Assembly: GCA_022601315.1 (NCBI GenBank)
Contig: JAHZIU010000243.1
Coordinates: forward strand, 1-5,081
Reading direction: 5' to 3'
Length of the DNA: 5,081 nt
Source of the DNA: Betaproteobacteria bacterium
GTDB taxonomy: Bacteria; Pseudomonadota; Gammaproteobacteria; Burkholderiales; Nitrosomonadaceae
In this document: one piece after another, positions 1-5,081 of the stretch
Position numbering within the stretch: position 1 is the stretch's first letter
Layout: every line of letters begins with the position of its first letter
Made by a program: the position numbers and the translations under genes
Notes under the pieces: generated by a model
Told to the model about the DNA's origin: nothing
What the model saw: only the letters and a program-made list of their open reading frames with translations
Database searches by the model: none

Positions 1-150
1 ATAGGGTATTATCAAAAAATTACTCTGGAAAATGAATGTGTGATCGATGAGGAGGCAATTAGATCGGCGATAAATTTTAAAAAAATGGACATGAATTGCT
101 ACAAATTCAGATTCTCCTACAATGTAACCACTGTTGTTTGTAATAATTAA
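1..150 (+). CDS. 3' end of an unidentified gene, cut by the window edge
   Basis: The first frame is open from base 1 to a TAA at 148-150, giving 49 residues that begin IGYYQKITLENECVIDEEAI. The composition is balanced and protein-like, with charged, aromatic and aliphatic residues mixed. An open run of this length touching the edge is unlikely, though not impossible, by chance in AT-rich DNA. No domain is recognisable in the tail, so no function is offered. The same frame stays open for 44 further codons after the TAA, to a TAG at 283-285. The gene could therefore once have been longer and now be interrupted, or the second stretch may be chance. It runs in the opposite direction to the main cluster, so it is not part of that operon. 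Confidence 0.45.
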   Translation: MGYYQKITLENECVIDEEAIRSAINFKKMDMNCYKFRFSYNVTTVVCNN

Positions 151-299
151 CCATTTGATCATGTTAGACAATATCGGAAATACATTAAGAAAAGCCACAT
201 GAACGGAGGAGGCCACGTTATTTGTCGTCAGTCGTGTTTACACAACGATACAATACAAATCTTATTGCTGGGCCAAATGAGTTAGATTGTGAATAATTG

Positions 300-334
300 A
301 TGCCAGTGGTTCAGCTTACTGGCATATGCTGAAC
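300..334. repeat. Two interleaved perfect inverted repeats
   Basis: ATGCCAGT (300-307) is the exact reverse complement of ACTGGCAT (318-325). GTTCAGC (309-315), which lies in the loop of that hairpin, is the exact reverse complement of GCTGAAC (328-334). The topology is that of an H-type pseudoknot. However, the linkers are only 1, 2 and 2 nt (308, 316-317, 326-327), which looks too short to cross an 8-bp stem, so two mutually exclusive hairpins are more likely. No uridine run follows on either strand, so it is not a standard terminator. Possible roles are a recombinase or transposase site, a switchable RNA element, or a decayed repeat. Confidence 0.6.
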
Positions 335-436
335 TAAACTTGATGTACTGTAGACTAATCGATTCAAGGGCTACTACGATTCCTTTTTTCTAAAAGGTCT
401 TTGATATTACAAGGGCTTAAATTTGTTAAATTTATA

Positions 437-525
437 GAGACTTTTGCAAAACCCTGAAACCGAATATTTATGGTATTGATTCTTATGCAATAAATTTTTA
501 AAAAATGGGGTTTTGCAAAAGTCTC
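437..525. mobile_element. 89-bp MITE-like element or fused insertion-sequence ends
   Basis: GAGACTTTTGCAAAACCC at 437-454 is repeated as an exact 18-bp inverted copy at 508-525. The outer ends are GAGAC and GTCTC, and 53 AT-rich bases lie between. Each arm also contains the decamer palindrome TTTTGCAAAA. Ends of the form GAGAC...TTTGCAAAA recall, from memory, IS5-family elements such as IS1106; this was not verified. The interior is far too short for a transposase, so the element is either a miniature non-autonomous transposon or an insertion sequence that lost its middle. The flanks (TTTATA on the left, CGATATATAG on the right) show no clean adjacent target duplication. A transcript through it could form an 18-bp stem with a large loop. 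Confidence 0.6.
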
Positions 526-773
526 CGATATATAGTCACATTGTGTACGGAACGATGTGAGAAGGGCATCGGTAGCGTTTGTATAATGTTACTGAGTTTT
601 TCATTACGTTATTGTTATTGTTCAGGTATCGTAAAATTGACAGTACCTGGAAAAGAGTTACGTAAGTGCATAGACTGGCAATCCTGGTATTCGATGTCTT
701 GCTTAGGGTAAACTTGACCAGTCCATACCCTATTAATTTCCTACCTGCTTGTCTCTATCATAAAACCCAGATT

Positions 774-980
774 ATGAATGACTTTATTTCTCTTGGGCTG
801 TTGCGCTGCATTAGCCTGGTGGATAGTGGCCGCCATTTTTTCCAGACAACCGAATCTGTCTATGACGAACAAGTCCCTCACTCGACATATCCTAAATCAC
901 TCAAAACAACCAGACGTACGAGCATGTTCTAAGCGGTTGAACTGAAAAGCTAAACAAGATCAATCTGGGATTATCATTTT
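774..980 (+). pseudogene. Decayed 5' fragment of a probable transposase gene
   Basis: An ATG at 774 opens 52 codons to a TAA at 930-932. The peptide begins MNDFISLGLLRCISLVDSGR and includes STYPKSLKTTRRTSMF. The latter resembles the N-terminal motif of some IS4-type DDE transposases, where a Ser/Thr-Tyr/Phe-x-x-(A/S)LK-(S/T)-x-RR segment precedes a helix. This is pattern memory, not a database match. After the TAA the same frame still reads plausibly as AVELKS, then a TAA at 951-953, then TRSIWD. That suggests a coding sequence broken by point mutations rather than a real 52-residue protein. No DDE catalytic region is present, and recognisable sequence ends just before the 3' end of the neighbouring minus-strand gene. 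The right boundary is approximate. No Shine-Dalgarno site precedes 774. Confidence 0.33.
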
Positions 981-998
981 ATTTTGATGACAAAAATG

Positions 999-1922
999 TT
1001 ACTTGTCGTGTATTTTCTCTACCCAATCGGTAAGTTCATTTCTTCCCCATATCATAGTATATATATGTGGAATATACTGACCTGAATGGTAAAGCTGTCT
1101 GCGTGTTTGAGATTTTGCAATGGCACCACTTACAGCATGTTTATCTTTTCCAACATAAAATAATCGAGCACCGCCATTTAAAGGTTGTTCTCGCAGATAA
1201 GATAGTCTTGGACTAATATTTTCTAATTGTGGGTCATACCACCAACTGGTACAGCTTATTCCTTTTACATTTGGGTTTAGATCAAGCAGTTCAGAAATTC
1301 TTCGATAACAATCCAACCATTCACTTGGGTTAAAATATTTTCGTAGTGGTAAATGCATATGGAGTTCATAAAAAGGTTTAAAGCCAGTAACTGTAAAATT
1401 AAAGAATTTAACTTTTTCCATTAATTGAAAAATATTGCCCCGCAGAAGAATGCTACGCGGCACCCCGGACTGTTCATCGATTAACTCAGGACCACATGGA
1501 TACAGTTTGAGTCTGCAAATACCGAGTTCTTTAATAAAAACATCATTTGGGTAGAGATAAAAATCTTTTCGGTCGATTTTCATCTCGTTAATGATTCTCT
1601 GAAACTCTTTTGTAAAAAGTTGCACAATTGATTCAGGAATGCGTCTTAGAGATAGACGGCGATCATAGTCTTCTATCAAGTTCAGCAGTACAAGCTTGTG
1701 ATAGGCCTCTAAAATTTGACTGCCAGTCTGATACATAATTTGATTATAAAACTCATATGCTCCTTTATGGAAAGAACCATACCCGCCATAGTCACAAGCG
1801 TTGTCTAGTGATTGAATATATATATCTATAGGAAATACGGAAAGTAAATCATTTTTGGAAGAAGAGATCTCTTCAATAAACTGTTGTTTAAGATCTTTGA
1901 TAAGTGAAAAATCTAATTCCAC
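999..1922 (-). CDS. Unassigned 307-residue protein in a polysaccharide-type operon
   Basis: This is the last gene of the three-gene cluster and I do not recognise its family. It starts with GTG (1920-1922), supported by AAGGA five bases upstream, and ends with TAA at 999-1001. The protein has no signal peptide or membrane segment, so it is probably cytosolic. The N-terminal half is mostly helical in character and rich in charged residues. The C-terminal 120 residues carry the distinctive features: an H188-x-H190 pair, W202, a WWYDP block (227-231) followed by SPRLSYLR, a Gly-Gly-Ala turn near 250, a QTRRQLY segment (272-278), then a Gly-x-Tyr-x-Pro turn and a W-x-R near 292. Invariant-looking Trp, Arg, Tyr and His residues suggest an active or ligand-binding site, possibly a transferase. 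It is separated by 88 bp from the deacetylase gene upstream and probably acts on the same product. It is certain to be a gene; its function is open. Confidence 0.9.
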   Translation of the reverse strand: MELDFSLIKDLKQQFIEEISSSKNDLLSVFPIDIYIQSLDNACDYGGYGSFHKGAYEFYNQIMYQTGSQILEAYHKLVLLNLIEDYDRRLSLRRIPESIVQLFTKEFQRIINEMKIDRKDFYLYPNDVFIKELGICRLKLYPCGPELIDEQSGVPRSILLRGNIFQLMEKVKFFNFTVTGFKPFYELHMHLPLRKYFNPSEWLDCYRRISELLDLNPNVKGISCTSWWYDPQLENISPRLSYLREQPLNGGARLFYVGKDKHAVSGAIAKSQTRRQLYHSGQYIPHIYTMIWGRNELTDWVEKIHDK

Positions 1923-1927
1923 AGGAA

Positions 1928-1932
1928 TCCTT
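1928..1932 (-). promoter_or_regulatory. Ribosome binding site deciding a GTG start
   Basis: On the minus strand AAGGA is followed by five bases (TTCCT) and then GTG at 1922. There is no in-frame ATG nearby that has a comparable site, so this fixes the start of the 307-residue protein on a GTG codon. Confidence 0.7.
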
Positions 1933-2010
1933 TATTTATTGTTAGTAAGATTTATATTATTTCTTACATCATGCGTTTGATTTTTTATCAATAGAGATTA
2001 TTGAGGTCGA

Positions 2011-2814
2011 CTAATGGATACGCGTTCGATAGCCTTCTATGGCACTTTTGAAAGCAAGATCGCTAAAACCATAATTGACACCTTGTCTCAGTATATTGAA
2101 GGGGTCAAAATTTTTGGGATTTGTTCCACCATACGCTGAAAAGCAATAATCAATGCCGAGTGAGTTCAGTTGATTTTTTATATCTTCGGTAATATTTTCC
2201 TGACGACCAAAAGGATAAGCGAACCATTTTTCCGAAGCGCTGTTTCCAAGATGTGTCACTAAATCCTTTGAAGCTTTGCGAATTTCATATAGTGAAACAT
2301 TGAGATCGGTTATACCCATATCGATATGGTTAACTGAGTGATTCGCAATGTGAAAGCCTAAAGCAGACATTTCTTGGATTTGTTTCCAAGATAACACACG
2401 AATTTTTCGGTTCATGCGTATATCTAGGGGAAAACTACGGGACGTGCCAACGATACCTGTGCTTACAAAAAATGTACATGGAAGCTGCGCTTTATAGAGC
2501 ATTTGGGCCGCTGCATAGTTATCAAAATAGCCATCATCGAAGGTTATCACGACCCATTTTTTCCTACGAGGAAGCCCCCGGCGTGAAAGAAATTGATCCA
2601 TGCTTACGACTTGATAATTACGAGTAAGGATATCCAGTTGCCGTTGGAATTGTGATATTTTAACGGTTATTGAATCTAGTGATTCGTTACTCACACGATG
2701 GTAAACTAAGATTGTTGTATGGGAAGTCCCACATATCGTACGTTTCAAATTACGTAGTGGCGCCCAAAGATAGACATAACACCATAGAAATATGACTTTT
2801 CCCATCATCCGCAT
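2011..2814 (-). CDS. Polysaccharide deacetylase (NodB/CE4 family)
   Basis: The protein has 267 residues and is predicted to remove N- or O-acetyl groups from a glycan by metal-dependent hydrolysis. Visible CE4 motifs, in order: a YHRV segment (38-41) typical of the subfamily; motif 1 TFDDGY (91-96), with D93 as probable catalytic base and D94 as metal ligand; motif 2 H159-S-V-N-H163, supplying the two metal histidines; motif 3 AYPFG (199-203); and a C-terminal ILRQGVN segment of the kind that closes the fold. All key metal ligands are present, so it should be active. Residues 7-20 are hydrophobic and rich in aromatics after a lysine, followed by Arg/Lys. This could be a short uncleaved membrane anchor, but it is weak as a signal peptide. 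The start at 2814 is set by AGGAG six bases upstream. It lies 66 bp after the oxidoreductase gene and 88 bp before the unassigned gene. The acceptor (lipid-linked sugar, exopolysaccharide or glycolipid) cannot be read from the sequence. Confidence 0.95.
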   Translation of the reverse strand: MRMMGKVIFLWCYVYLWAPLRNLKRTICGTSHTTILVYHRVSNESLDSITVKISQFQRQLDILTRNYQVVSMDQFLSRRGLPRRKKWVVITFDDGYFDNYAAAQMLYKAQLPCTFFVSTGIVGTSRSFPLDIRMNRKIRVLSWKQIQEMSALGFHIANHSVNHIDMGITDLNVSLYEIRKASKDLVTHLGNSASEKWFAYPFGRQENITEDIKNQLNSLGIDYCFSAYGGTNPKNFDPFNILRQGVNYGFSDLAFKSAIEGYRTRIH

Positions 2815-2820
2815 TTTGTA

Positions 2821-2825
2821 CTCCT
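2821..2825 (-). promoter_or_regulatory. Strong ribosome binding site of the deacetylase gene
   Basis: The minus strand reads AGGAG-TACAAA-ATG, an ideal six-base spacing, which selects the ATG at 2814 over the two closely following in-frame ATGs (codons 3 and 4). Confidence 0.8.
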
Positions 2826-2846
2826 AATTTTTTTATTGCTCTGAAA

Positions 2847-2874
2847 TCAAGAGTTACTTTTGTAACTCGATTGA
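2847..2874. repeat. Intergenic hairpin between oxidoreductase and deacetylase genes
   Basis: GAGTTAC (2851-2857) and GTAACTC (2862-2868) form a perfect 7-bp stem with a TTTT loop (AAAA in the minus-strand transcript). TCAA (2847-2850) and TTGA (2871-2874) extend it by four pairs across a 2-base bulge. It sits 7-34 bases after the TAA of the oxidoreductase gene. On the minus strand no run of T follows directly, so it is a poor intrinsic terminator. It may protect the upstream message, mark a processing site, or cause partial attenuation between the first and second genes. Confidence 0.5.
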
Positions 2875-2880
2875 TACGGT

Positions 2881-4323
2881 TTATGAAATATCTGGCAAGG
2901 TCAAAGACATTTCCTCGTGGAATATTTTTCTATCGCCATCGAGGATTGCTTGCGCTGCCTCCAGCCCTGCGTAGGTCGCTTTGTCTGTACCAGGACGATT
3001 AATGTTATAAAGATTTTCAAATTCACCTATTTTCTGTAATAAGGATCGTATGGAGTTATTTGCCCAGTCTCTCCAGCTTGTTGCTGCATTGGCACCTGGT
3101 AACTTTAAGATAAACGAATTCAGATAGGTTTTCGGATCAATCAAACCGGAAACTGCGCATTCAGATAAGGCCAATTCTTTCAATGCTTCATCGTTGAATG
3201 AGAGTAAAGCGTCTGATGCGTCGCAGAAATATTCTACACACAGACTTGTTTTTCCTTCAGGCACCATAGCTTGACTCAACGCAGCATAATTTGTAATTCT
3301 TCCTGCTTTAATATCTGGGGATGTTACCTTTAACCAAACATGGGGGAATCGAGGCAATTCGTCTAGAAAGAGATAAACACAGATTGTGCTACGTCCACTG
3401 CTTGAGCCAATTTTGGTGTTTTTCTCTTTGAGATTGGAAGGATAATCAGATAAGTTTAGATATTGTCCGAGAAATTCAACGGGCATACTCGATATCACAT
3501 GTTCCGGTTGGTAAGCAATAATCTCAGAGCCAGTTGATATTTTGATAGTATCAATCCGCTTGCCACAAGTATTTATTTCTACTATCTTGCTCTCAAATGC
3601 AAATTTTCCGCCCATCGCATAAATTTCTTTTTCTAAGATTTCACAGATCTGCCCACTGCCTTTGGCGGGGTGTCGCCAGATTTTCTTGTTTCTTTCGGCA
3701 TGATGTTCAGTTGCTAATCGATTTGTATTGACAGTATTTTCAGTGGGAATAGGCATTTCTTTCCATTTAATGCCCTTAAATTTTTCTTCGTATCCTTGGG
3801 TAAATATATGACTGAATTTGCAACCACGTTTGCGATACCAATATTCTTCATAGTTACGTGGTTTGAACATTGAAAATTTTGTGAAATCCCAAATGTAATC
3901 AAAAGCACAAGCCAGTAGCATTGTTAAAGACATGCCACGCAAGCTACCTCGCCAAGCGTTACTTGATTCTAAAATAGTGCCTTTGTATAGGACTCCTTCA
4001 CGGTGGTTATATGAAACATAGTCGGCACCAAGCACCTCATTCCATAATGCATCAACTTTTTGTATCCGTGTATATAGTTCTTTACGTCCAACATCCACAA
4101 CATACTCACCATGTTGTATTGAACGCATAAGACCACCAGATACTTTTCCTTTTTCAATAACAAGTGGTGGAGTGCCAGCTTTAGCTAATGCGTAAGCTGC
4201 CGCAAGCCCTGCTGGCCCGGCACCAAGTATTAGCGTGTGAGTTTTTATAATTTCTGTAGGTTTTTTCATCACAAGTGTCATTATAAAAAGAGCATTTCTT
4301 TGTTTTATGCCAGTAACATACAT
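2881..4323 (-). CDS. FAD-dependent amine-oxidase/HemY-like oxidoreductase
   Basis: The open frame encodes up to 480 residues. An N-terminal dinucleotide-binding fold is clear: LILGAGPAGLAAAYALAKAG has the G34-x-G36-x-x-G39 loop, with E57 at the end of the second strand binding the FAD ribose, then GGL at 63-65. A GSGQICEILEKEI segment in mid-protein and a C-terminal RPGTDKATYAGLEAAQAIL block (443-461) match the layout of the flavin amine oxidase/protoporphyrinogen oxidase superfamily, which also includes UDP-galactopyranose mutase. Members of this kind recur in polysaccharide and glycolipid loci with unknown substrates. Heme synthesis is unlikely given the neighbours. It is longer than typical galactopyranose mutases (about 370-400 residues). 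The start is uncertain: 4323, 4281 (codon 15) and 4269 (codon 19) are all ATG, and none has a good Shine-Dalgarno site. Codon 19 (MKKPTEIIKTHTLILGAG) gives the usual short lead into the first strand. It is the first gene of the cluster. Confidence 0.92.
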   Translation of the reverse strand: MYVTGIKQRNALFIMTLVMKKPTEIIKTHTLILGAGPAGLAAAYALAKAGTPPLVIEKGKVSGGLMRSIQHGEYVVDVGRKELYTRIQKVDALWNEVLGADYVSYNHREGVLYKGTILESSNAWRGSLRGMSLTMLLACAFDYIWDFTKFSMFKPRNYEEYWYRKRGCKFSHIFTQGYEEKFKGIKWKEMPIPTENTVNTNRLATEHHAERNKKIWRHPAKGSGQICEILEKEIYAMGGKFAFESKIVEINTCGKRIDTIKISTGSEIIAYQPEHVISSMPVEFLGQYLNLSDYPSNLKEKNTKIGSSSGRSTICVYLFLDELPRFPHVWLKVTSPDIKAGRITNYAALSQAMVPEGKTSLCVEYFCDASDALLSFNDEALKELALSECAVSGLIDPKTYLNSFILKLPGANAATSWRDWANNSIRSLLQKIGEFENLYNINRPGTDKATYAGLEAAQAILDGDRKIFHEEMSLTLPDIS

Positions 4324-4356
4324 GCCTAGATAGATTTGCAGATCAGAGTCAGCTAA

Positions 4357-4604
4357 GACTTATTAGCCCTTCAAGGTCAGCAGAATTATGAGGTCTGGCA
4401 GTTTATTTCCTGCCTGAAGTCTGCGCAAACAAAAGGACATTTACGCCGGACTGTTTTGGAATTGAAGAGGTTTGAACTGAAGGCGTAATCATTCCAGTTG
4501 AGTATAAGAAACTCAACCAGCTGCTTAAAATCATAAATAAGCTAATGAATAGTGGTAACTTATTTGCAATGATGGAATTCACCATCAAGATAATAATGTA
4601 TTGA
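4357..4604 (+). pseudogene. Possible frameshifted coding remnant, family unknown
   Basis: Two overlapping plus-strand frames have protein-like composition although neither has a good start. The first (4357-4488) contains NYEVWQFISCLKSAQTKGHL and ends with RTVLELKRFELKA. The second, one frame over (4476-4604), reads VIIPVEYKKLNQLLKIINKL and continues to a TGA at 4602. Joining them by a single frameshift near 4476-4485 gives one continuous, largely helical chain, which suggests a degraded gene 3' end rather than two proteins. The family is not recognised; a transposase tail or small DNA-binding protein is possible. It lies antisense to the proposed operon leader. The evidence is composition only, so confidence is low. 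Confidence 0.25.
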
Positions 4605-4709
4605 TTTTTATTGCACGTTGGTCTGTACTCATTGTTGTTTTAATTTATTACTAGCCCATTAACACAGATCACATGCTTTCAGATTTGACAACTTAGTAAT
4701 CTATGAGTT

Positions 4710-4762
4710 AGGAGTAATGATAGACGGTATTAATACGTTTATCTGTGATTTTTCTCACAGAT
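4710..4762 (-). promoter_or_regulatory. Predicted class II CRP-dependent promoter of the operon
   Basis: The minus strand carries TATCAT at 4722-4717, five of six matches to the sigma-70 -10 hexamer. Counting -12 to -7 for this hexamer puts +1 at about 4710. The centre of the CRP-type operator (4751.5) then falls at -41.5, the canonical class II activator position. The -35 region (CAGATA) is poor and overlaps the operator, as expected for an activator-dependent promoter. The transcript would run about 387 nt before the oxidoreductase ATG at 4323. That is long, and leaves room for leader regulation or a small RNA. Confidence 0.5.
4741..4762. promoter_or_regulatory. CRP-type operator, perfect TGTGA-N6-TCACA
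   Basis: TGTGA at 4744-4748 and TCACA at 4755-4759 are separated by TTTTTC, and the dyad extends to a perfect 8-bp match (ATCTGTGA with TCACAGAT). This is exactly the core recognised by the cAMP receptor protein in gammaproteobacteria. The same arms could form an RNA hairpin, but no T run follows on either strand, so a terminator is less likely than an operator. Confidence 0.6.
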
Positions 4763-4922
4763 CCATACGATACTAGTTAACTCAATTTAAACACGGCGAA
4801 CTTAATAATGCTATTAGTGCCGCAAAATAGGCGGTAGATCAACACTACATCCAGAATTTGAATAGGAATTGCTAATTGCCTAAGTGTAGAGTGGCAAATT
4901 ATTGCTCACTGCAAAAGTAAGC

Positions 4923-5081
4923 TTATTTTTTTGCTCCCTTAGTGTAAGGGCTTTTCCCCATGATATAGGTGCTTTTCACTAACCTGTCATCAGCAATCAT
5001 CATCAGTGCAAACAGCTTCTCGTCTATATTTTTAGCAAAAGAGAGTCGGTAATCGATTAAGGGGGTTGCTTTTAGATCTAA
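4923..5081 (-). CDS. 3' end of an unidentified gene, cut by the window edge
   Basis: The minus-strand frame is open from the right edge to a TAA at 4923-4925, giving 52 C-terminal residues: LDLKATPLIDYRLSFAKNID, then a segment with ALMMIADDRLVKSTYIMGKS, ending PYTKGAKK. Charged and hydrophobic residues are well mixed and the tail is lysine-rich, as for a soluble protein end. I cannot assign it to a family from this tail. It has the same orientation as the three-gene cluster, but about 600 bp and a predicted promoter separate them, so it is probably a separate transcription unit. It may belong to the same polysaccharide-related locus. Confidence 0.55.
   Translation of the reverse strand, partial: LDLKATPLIDYRLSFAKNIDEKLFALMMIADDRLVKSTYIMGKSPYTKGAKK

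Larger units (their letters stand above)
151..998. other. Long non-coding, remnant-rich region
   Basis: No intact gene is supported across these roughly 850 bases. The region holds interleaved inverted repeats (300-334), an 89-bp inverted-repeat element (437-525) and a decayed transposase-like frame (774 onward), each listed separately. Minor structure includes CAAGGGCT repeated at 365-372 and 410-417, and TTAAATTT repeated in tandem at 417-424 and 426-433, just left of the 89-bp element. The stretch from 526 to 773 shows nothing further that I can support. Its open frames start inside the repeat or lack a ribosome binding site and have atypical, cysteine-rich composition. The picture is of a junk-accumulating zone between convergently arranged genes. 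Confidence 0.5.
4324..4922. other. Intergenic region with leader and regulatory sites
   Basis: About 600 bases separate the oxidoreductase gene from the next minus-strand gene. They hold a CRP-type operator and promoter (4710-4762), a probable coding remnant on the plus strand (4357-4604), and a 7-bp inverted repeat GTTGAGT/ACTCAAC (4497-4503 and 4511-4517). CACAGAT occurs at 4663-4669 and again within the operator at 4756-4762. Immediately after the stop of the right-edge gene, the minus strand can form a 6-bp hairpin (4904-4909 with 4917-4922, one G-U pair). It has no U run, so at best it is a weak terminator. Nothing else supportable was seen between 4763 and 4903. Confidence 0.5.

Noticed and set aside
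382..397. CCTTTT/AAAAGG hairpin as a terminator
   Set aside because: Six mostly A-T pairs with no U run and no adjacent gene end; too weak to call.
569..580. ops/RfaH-like sequence (CGGTAGCGT core), with a second GGCGGTAG at 4830-4837
   Set aside because: Both are on the plus strand, opposite to the sugar genes, with no plus-strand operon downstream; the matches are partial and could be chance.
637..665. TTGACA as a -35 box upstream of the transposase-like frame
   Set aside because: The sequence 17 bp downstream (ACGTAA) is not a credible -10 hexamer.
505..711. 68-codon plus-strand open frame
   Set aside because: It begins inside the inverted repeat arm, has no ribosome binding site and has an odd cysteine-rich composition; no support as a gene.
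3714..4163. Short minus-strand frames inside the oxidoreductase gene (3714-3908, 3969-4163)
   Set aside because: They are out-of-frame shadows of a well-supported coding region.
4403..4588. Minus-strand 61-codon frame with one hydrophobic segment, in the proposed operon leader
   Set aside because: It starts with TTG or ATG (4585) with no Shine-Dalgarno site, and overlaps the more protein-like plus-strand remnant. A small membrane protein or leader peptide is not excluded but cannot be supported.
4910..4918. TGCAAAAGT, resembling the end of the 89-bp element
   Set aside because: Only nine bases match and the diagnostic GTCTC terminus is absent; treated as chance.

Overview
This is an AT-rich bacterial window of about 5 kb. 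One minus-strand cluster of three genes fills positions 999-4323, and poorly coding, remnant-rich DNA flanks it on both sides. Gene content (a sugar deacetylase and an FAD oxidoreductase of the kind found in polysaccharide loci), Shine-Dalgarno sites and a perfect CRP-type operator suggest a Gram-negative, probably gammaproteobacterial, chromosome. I cannot name a genus. There are no rRNA, tRNA or CRISPR signals.

Left flank (1-998). Position 1 lies inside an open frame that ends at 150, probably the 3' end of a plus-strand gene. After it come two interleaved perfect inverted repeats (300-334). Next is an 89-bp element with 18-bp perfect terminal inverted repeats (437-525), which looks like a MITE or the fused ends of an insertion sequence. 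A short plus-strand frame (774-932) follows. It reads like the decayed start of a transposase and continues in frame past two stop codons, up to the 3' end of the operon.

Central cluster, transcribed right to left. The first gene (2881-4323) encodes an FAD-dependent amine-oxidase/HemY-like oxidoreductase. The second (2011-2814) encodes a NodB-type (CE4) polysaccharide deacetylase with intact metal ligands. The third (999-1922) encodes a 307-residue soluble protein that I cannot assign. The genes are co-oriented with gaps of 66 and 88 bp, and the second and third have their own clear ribosome binding sites. A shared role in making or modifying a surface glycan or glycolipid is the simplest reading, but the substrate is unknown.

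Right flank (4324-5081). A perfect TGTGA-N6-TCACA site lies at 4744-4759. It is placed exactly as in a class II CRP-activated promoter relative to a TATCAT -10 hexamer on the minus strand (4717-4722). That promoter would drive the cluster through a leader of roughly 390 nt. The leader region also holds plus-strand frames (4357-4604) that look like a frameshifted coding remnant. At the right edge, the last 52 codons of another minus-strand gene end at 4923.
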